The position numbers and the translations under genes are program-made. From Inia geoffrensis (lineage: Eukaryota > Chordata > Mammalia > Artiodactyla > Iniidae): DNA of 64,000 nt. Each line of letters opens with the position of its first letter. Position 1 is the first letter of the stretch. The notes under the pieces are model-generated. The model was not told the DNA's origin. It made no database searches and was given only the letters and a program-made list of their open reading frames with translations. The stretch spans positions 139,489,886 through 139,553,885 of the forward strand of contig CM070902.1 in NCBI GenBank assembly GCA_036417435.1, in the 5' to 3' direction. This document shows positions 61,576-64,000 of this stretch, in pieces.

Positions 61576-62111
61576 TTGCTTTTAAAACAATAATTGCACT
61601 TAAATAGACAGCCTTTGGAGAGAGGGTTGCAAAGGATTACACTAATGGTATAAGAGGATTTTCAAAGTTAATCGGAGCACCAAACTAAAGAATGACTACC
61701 TAAATTCACAACTGCCCAGACTTGCATTTCAAAACACTTATGGACAGAAATATGATCTCTAAATACCCAGACTTGATACACTTTGGTTCCCTGGCTTTAC
61801 CTGAACTTAACTAAGCCCATATGTTCCCCTGTACCTTGTCTCCTCAGAAGCACATTCTACATTTCTTCTGGTTCTACAGAAGAAAGGGCCAACCCAGACA
61901 AATTGAGAAAAATTGTCCTATGAAAGGCAGTAAATCCCACCTCCCTGACAGAAGGGCTCCTGATAGCAAAACAAATTATCTAGTTCATCTCTTCCCAAAT
62001 AGAAAAGTAATGGCTGAAAGAAAACGGAATATTCATAATTTTATTCCAAAAACAAACTCTCCTGAAATCTGTCTTGAGCTATAAATTCCCTTCCTCTGGG
62101 GCCTTCCTTAC

Positions 62112-62279
62112 CCGAAATGGGGTGTTGATTCGGCTCGTGAGAGTATCTAATATGTGGACGTTCTCATGCTGGTGCAACAGGATAAAACGGAGGAAGATCT
62201 CAAGTAGTGCTGGCTCAGAGATGCTACGCAGAAAAAGGTCCAGATATGCAGTTGTGGTCATGACCTCCTCCACAGTCAC
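62112..62279 (-). CDS. FHIP1A: FHIP1A coding exon (TAYLDLFLRS block)
   Basis: A 168-nt phase 0/0 exon of 56 codons. The acceptor is gtcccag and the donor is tttcgg|gtaagg. It reads VTVEEVMTTTAYLDLFLRSI, SEPALLEIFLRFILLHQHEN and then VHILDTLTSRINTPFR. FHIP1B carries M-I-A-S-T-A-Y-L-D-L-F-L-R-S-V-S-E-P-A-L-L-x-x-F-L-R-F at the same place, so this is a strongly conserved part of the RAI16-like/FHIP domain. The first codon is Val (GTG) and is internal, not a start. The preceding exon, expected to end in a G-P-A-L-H-K-like sequence, is not in the window. Confidence 0.97.
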
Positions 62280-64000
62280 CTGGGACCAATGACAGAGTGA
62301 GCACAGGTGAGCATCCCCTCAATGCTCTGATACATGCCTCCTCAACGGCCCCCAGCCTCACCGCAGTGAACCCATCAAGGCAAGAACACGCCTGCCACAA
62401 GAACACACTTCAGAGCTTCATCTGAAGCCCATAACCTATTCACATTCCGTAAAACCTCATGCTGCTTCCGCCCTTTAATTCAGTAAGGGAAAAGCAAAGG
62501 CAGAAAGAAGCAATTCAAGTGTTCCAACGACTCTAATCACCAGATGCAGTTCGAACACCATCAAGATTTCAGCGTGTAATCACAAAGGAGAAAAAAAGAT
62601 AATAGAAAGTATTTCCACGGTCAGTAAGGGATTAATTAGAAAGCTCAGTACAACTTGTTTCATTATTAGTCATTCAATAAACCTTTACTGGGACCTGCTA
62701 TGTACAAGGAGCTAGGAACATAAGAATATATTTTCTGTCTAGGAAGTTGGGTTATATATATGCTCTAGCAAACAAAATAATAATATAATAAATAGCAAAT
62801 GAGAGGTCCAGACACAAAATGCTGCTGAACACAAGATGTTCAGATATGTTTCTGGAAACTTGTAAGCCAAATTTTTATAACTGAATAATATATATATAAG
62901 TATTATTTATAAAGTGCTATAAGAGTTTACTGCTTATGAAGTAACTGTGACTTTTTTTAATAATACAGATTACTATTTTCTATGTGGTGTGATTTTCCCA
63001 CGCAGTAAAACATTGATCTTTCAGCAAATAGAACCCTCTGAACAGTCAAGTTTTTCAAAGAGCTGAGGATTTGATCCTTAAAGCATCAAAATTTTAATTT
63101 TACACATTTTTATTGGGAATATTTTATACGTTTCTTCGTCCTCCTAAAAGCAGCACAGGGGTCAGCAATTGCCTTACCATCTGTAATACAGAAAGATTCA
63201 AACAGGGGTACGTGAAAATCACCAGGGAAACAGTTCAAAATTTCAGATTCCAACCTTATACCCTAGAAAGCTTAGAAATCTCCCCTGCCATGAGTCTAAT
63301 GCACCTGATGCTAAATGAAACAGATGGTGATAATTTTTGAGTGATTACATCTTTTCTTTTCCAGTATTCCATCTTCTTTCTTCCTCTCTTTAAAAGTGTT
63401 AACTGTCACTTTATCATACTGTTACTGGGCCATTCCTTTAAAAGTACATTCCTCTTCTCCTTTTCTGCCTTCAAAATCCACAAATCGGTTTAGAAACCAG
63501 ATCTCCAGACCTGCTATATAAGTGTAGATAGGCCTTGTGTGGATGCATCTGTGCAAAAAGGCTTAAATTACTTTTACGAATTTCTTGGTTCTTAGGGATG
63601 TTCTAGATAGATGAGTTCAAATAGATAAGATATTACCAAATCGGTTCTGCCTGTTTTCTTTATTCTAAGCACGGCCCCTACAGGACCTCTGAATCCACTC
63701 TCAGGAATCTATGGACAGCTCACCCGGCAGTACTGTGAGCAGCCCGAGCACTGCGTCGAGCCCTTCGCTCCCCAGCTCAGAGCCAATCCCGTGAGCCCTC
63801 AAACACTCAACACACCCCTGTGTCATCTGGCCAACTGTAAAGGGCTCTCCGTGGCCCAAATATAGCAAAGGAAATAGGTAAGCATCAACCGCATGGCAGA
63901 TAAATTACCTCGAGAGGAGTGCTTCACGTGGGCTGCCCTGCTTCTGAAGCAAACTGCTCCTATCCTGTGTTTTCCCATGTTCGCTAGTCCCAGGCTCATG
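62280..64000 (-). other. FHIP1A: FHIP1A intron (partial)
   Basis: Runs off the right edge. It contains an AT-rich stretch (62600-63120), a possible MER5-like piece at 63160-63330, and a CpG-richer patch at 63700-63910 with an open minus-strand frame of 67 codons that I cannot identify. The expected upstream FHIP1A exon was not found. Confidence 0.7.
63160..63330 (-). mobile_element. Possible MER5-like hAT fragment
   Basis: Loosely similar to MER5: 'gaaaatcaccagggaaacag', 'agattccaaccttataccct' and 'ctgccatgagtctaatgcac'. The similarity is partial, and the orientation and ends are uncertain. Confidence 0.4.

Larger units (their letters stand above)
57035..62111 (-). other. FHIP1A: FHIP1A intron
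   Basis: About 5.1 kb, mostly L1. It includes (CA)n (57249-57296), L2 (57850-58080), a nested antisense L1 block (58130-60620) and another antisense L1 3' part (about 61000-61575). The stretch 57300-57840 and the stretch 61580-62110 show no clear repeat or exon. Confidence 0.8.
27906..62279 (-). other. FHIP1A: FHIP1A (FAM160A1) gene, 3' part: seven coding exons
   Basis: The exons, in transcription order, are 168, 80, 191, 1143, 179, 139 and 260 nt: 2160 nt, exactly 719 codons plus stop. Every junction keeps phase (0, 2, 1, 1, 0, 1) and has GT/AG. The order and sequence parallel FHIP1B (FAM160A2): the T-A-Y-L-D-L-F-L-R-S block, the R-Y-L-(I/V)-P-C-N-H block, a long acidic variable exon, the P-F-x-x-V block with S-F-L-L-N-T-N-M-V-F-Q-P-S-V, then V-K-N-K-I-E and the KELAA helix. 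About 320 N-terminal residues (most of the RAI16-like/FHIP domain) must lie beyond 64000, if the length is near the human 1040 that I recall. Confidence 0.95.

Overview
This window is mammalian nuclear DNA, almost certainly from a cetacean. At least eight tRNA-derived SINEs of the CHR type (the 'ggcttccctggtggcgcagtgg' family) are present, several with intact target-site duplications. Cetartiodactyl L1 3' ends, MIR, L2, MLT1, MER5 and Tigger-like relics fill most introns. There is no bacterial, plasmid or CRISPR content. The coding content is small and split into exons.

Two genes converge tail to tail. The left third (plus strand) carries the last four coding exons of GATB, subunit B of the mitochondrial glutamyl-tRNA(Gln) amidotransferase: 5562-5695, 12818-12896, 18536-18670 and 20029-20157. 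They join in frame into 158 C-terminal residues, the tRNA-binding GatB/YqeY tail. About 7 kb of intergenic DNA follows (roughly 20.7-27.5 kb) and is poor in repeats. The right side (minus strand) carries the last seven coding exons of FHIP1A (FAM160A1), a HOOK-interacting subunit of the FTS-HOOK-FHIP complex that couples endosomal cargo to dynein: 62112-62279, 56955-57034, 46227-46417, 41239-42381, 34350-34528, 33915-34053 and 27906-28165. They total 2160 nt, exactly 719 codons plus stop, with all splice phases compatible. The 5' parts of both genes lie outside the window.

The most unusual feature is in the FHIP1A intron 42382-46226. It holds two related endogenous-retrovirus solo LTRs in the same orientation, antisense to the gene. 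One ends only 7 bases from a coding-exon 5' splice site. The other has a perfect 4-bp target duplication and was later split by a CHR SINE. Other structures of note are an L1 nested inside an older L1 with a perfect 17-bp duplication, a SINE inserted into the tail of another SINE, a complete Tigger-like DNA transposon relic with terminal inverted repeats, a 70-bp alternating purine-pyrimidine tract, and a perfect 23-bp tandem duplication in a 296-bp FHIP1A intron.

I found no convincing new gene system. Gene and family assignments come from remembered homology, not a search. Repeat family names are by recognition and their boundaries are approximate unless target duplications fix them.
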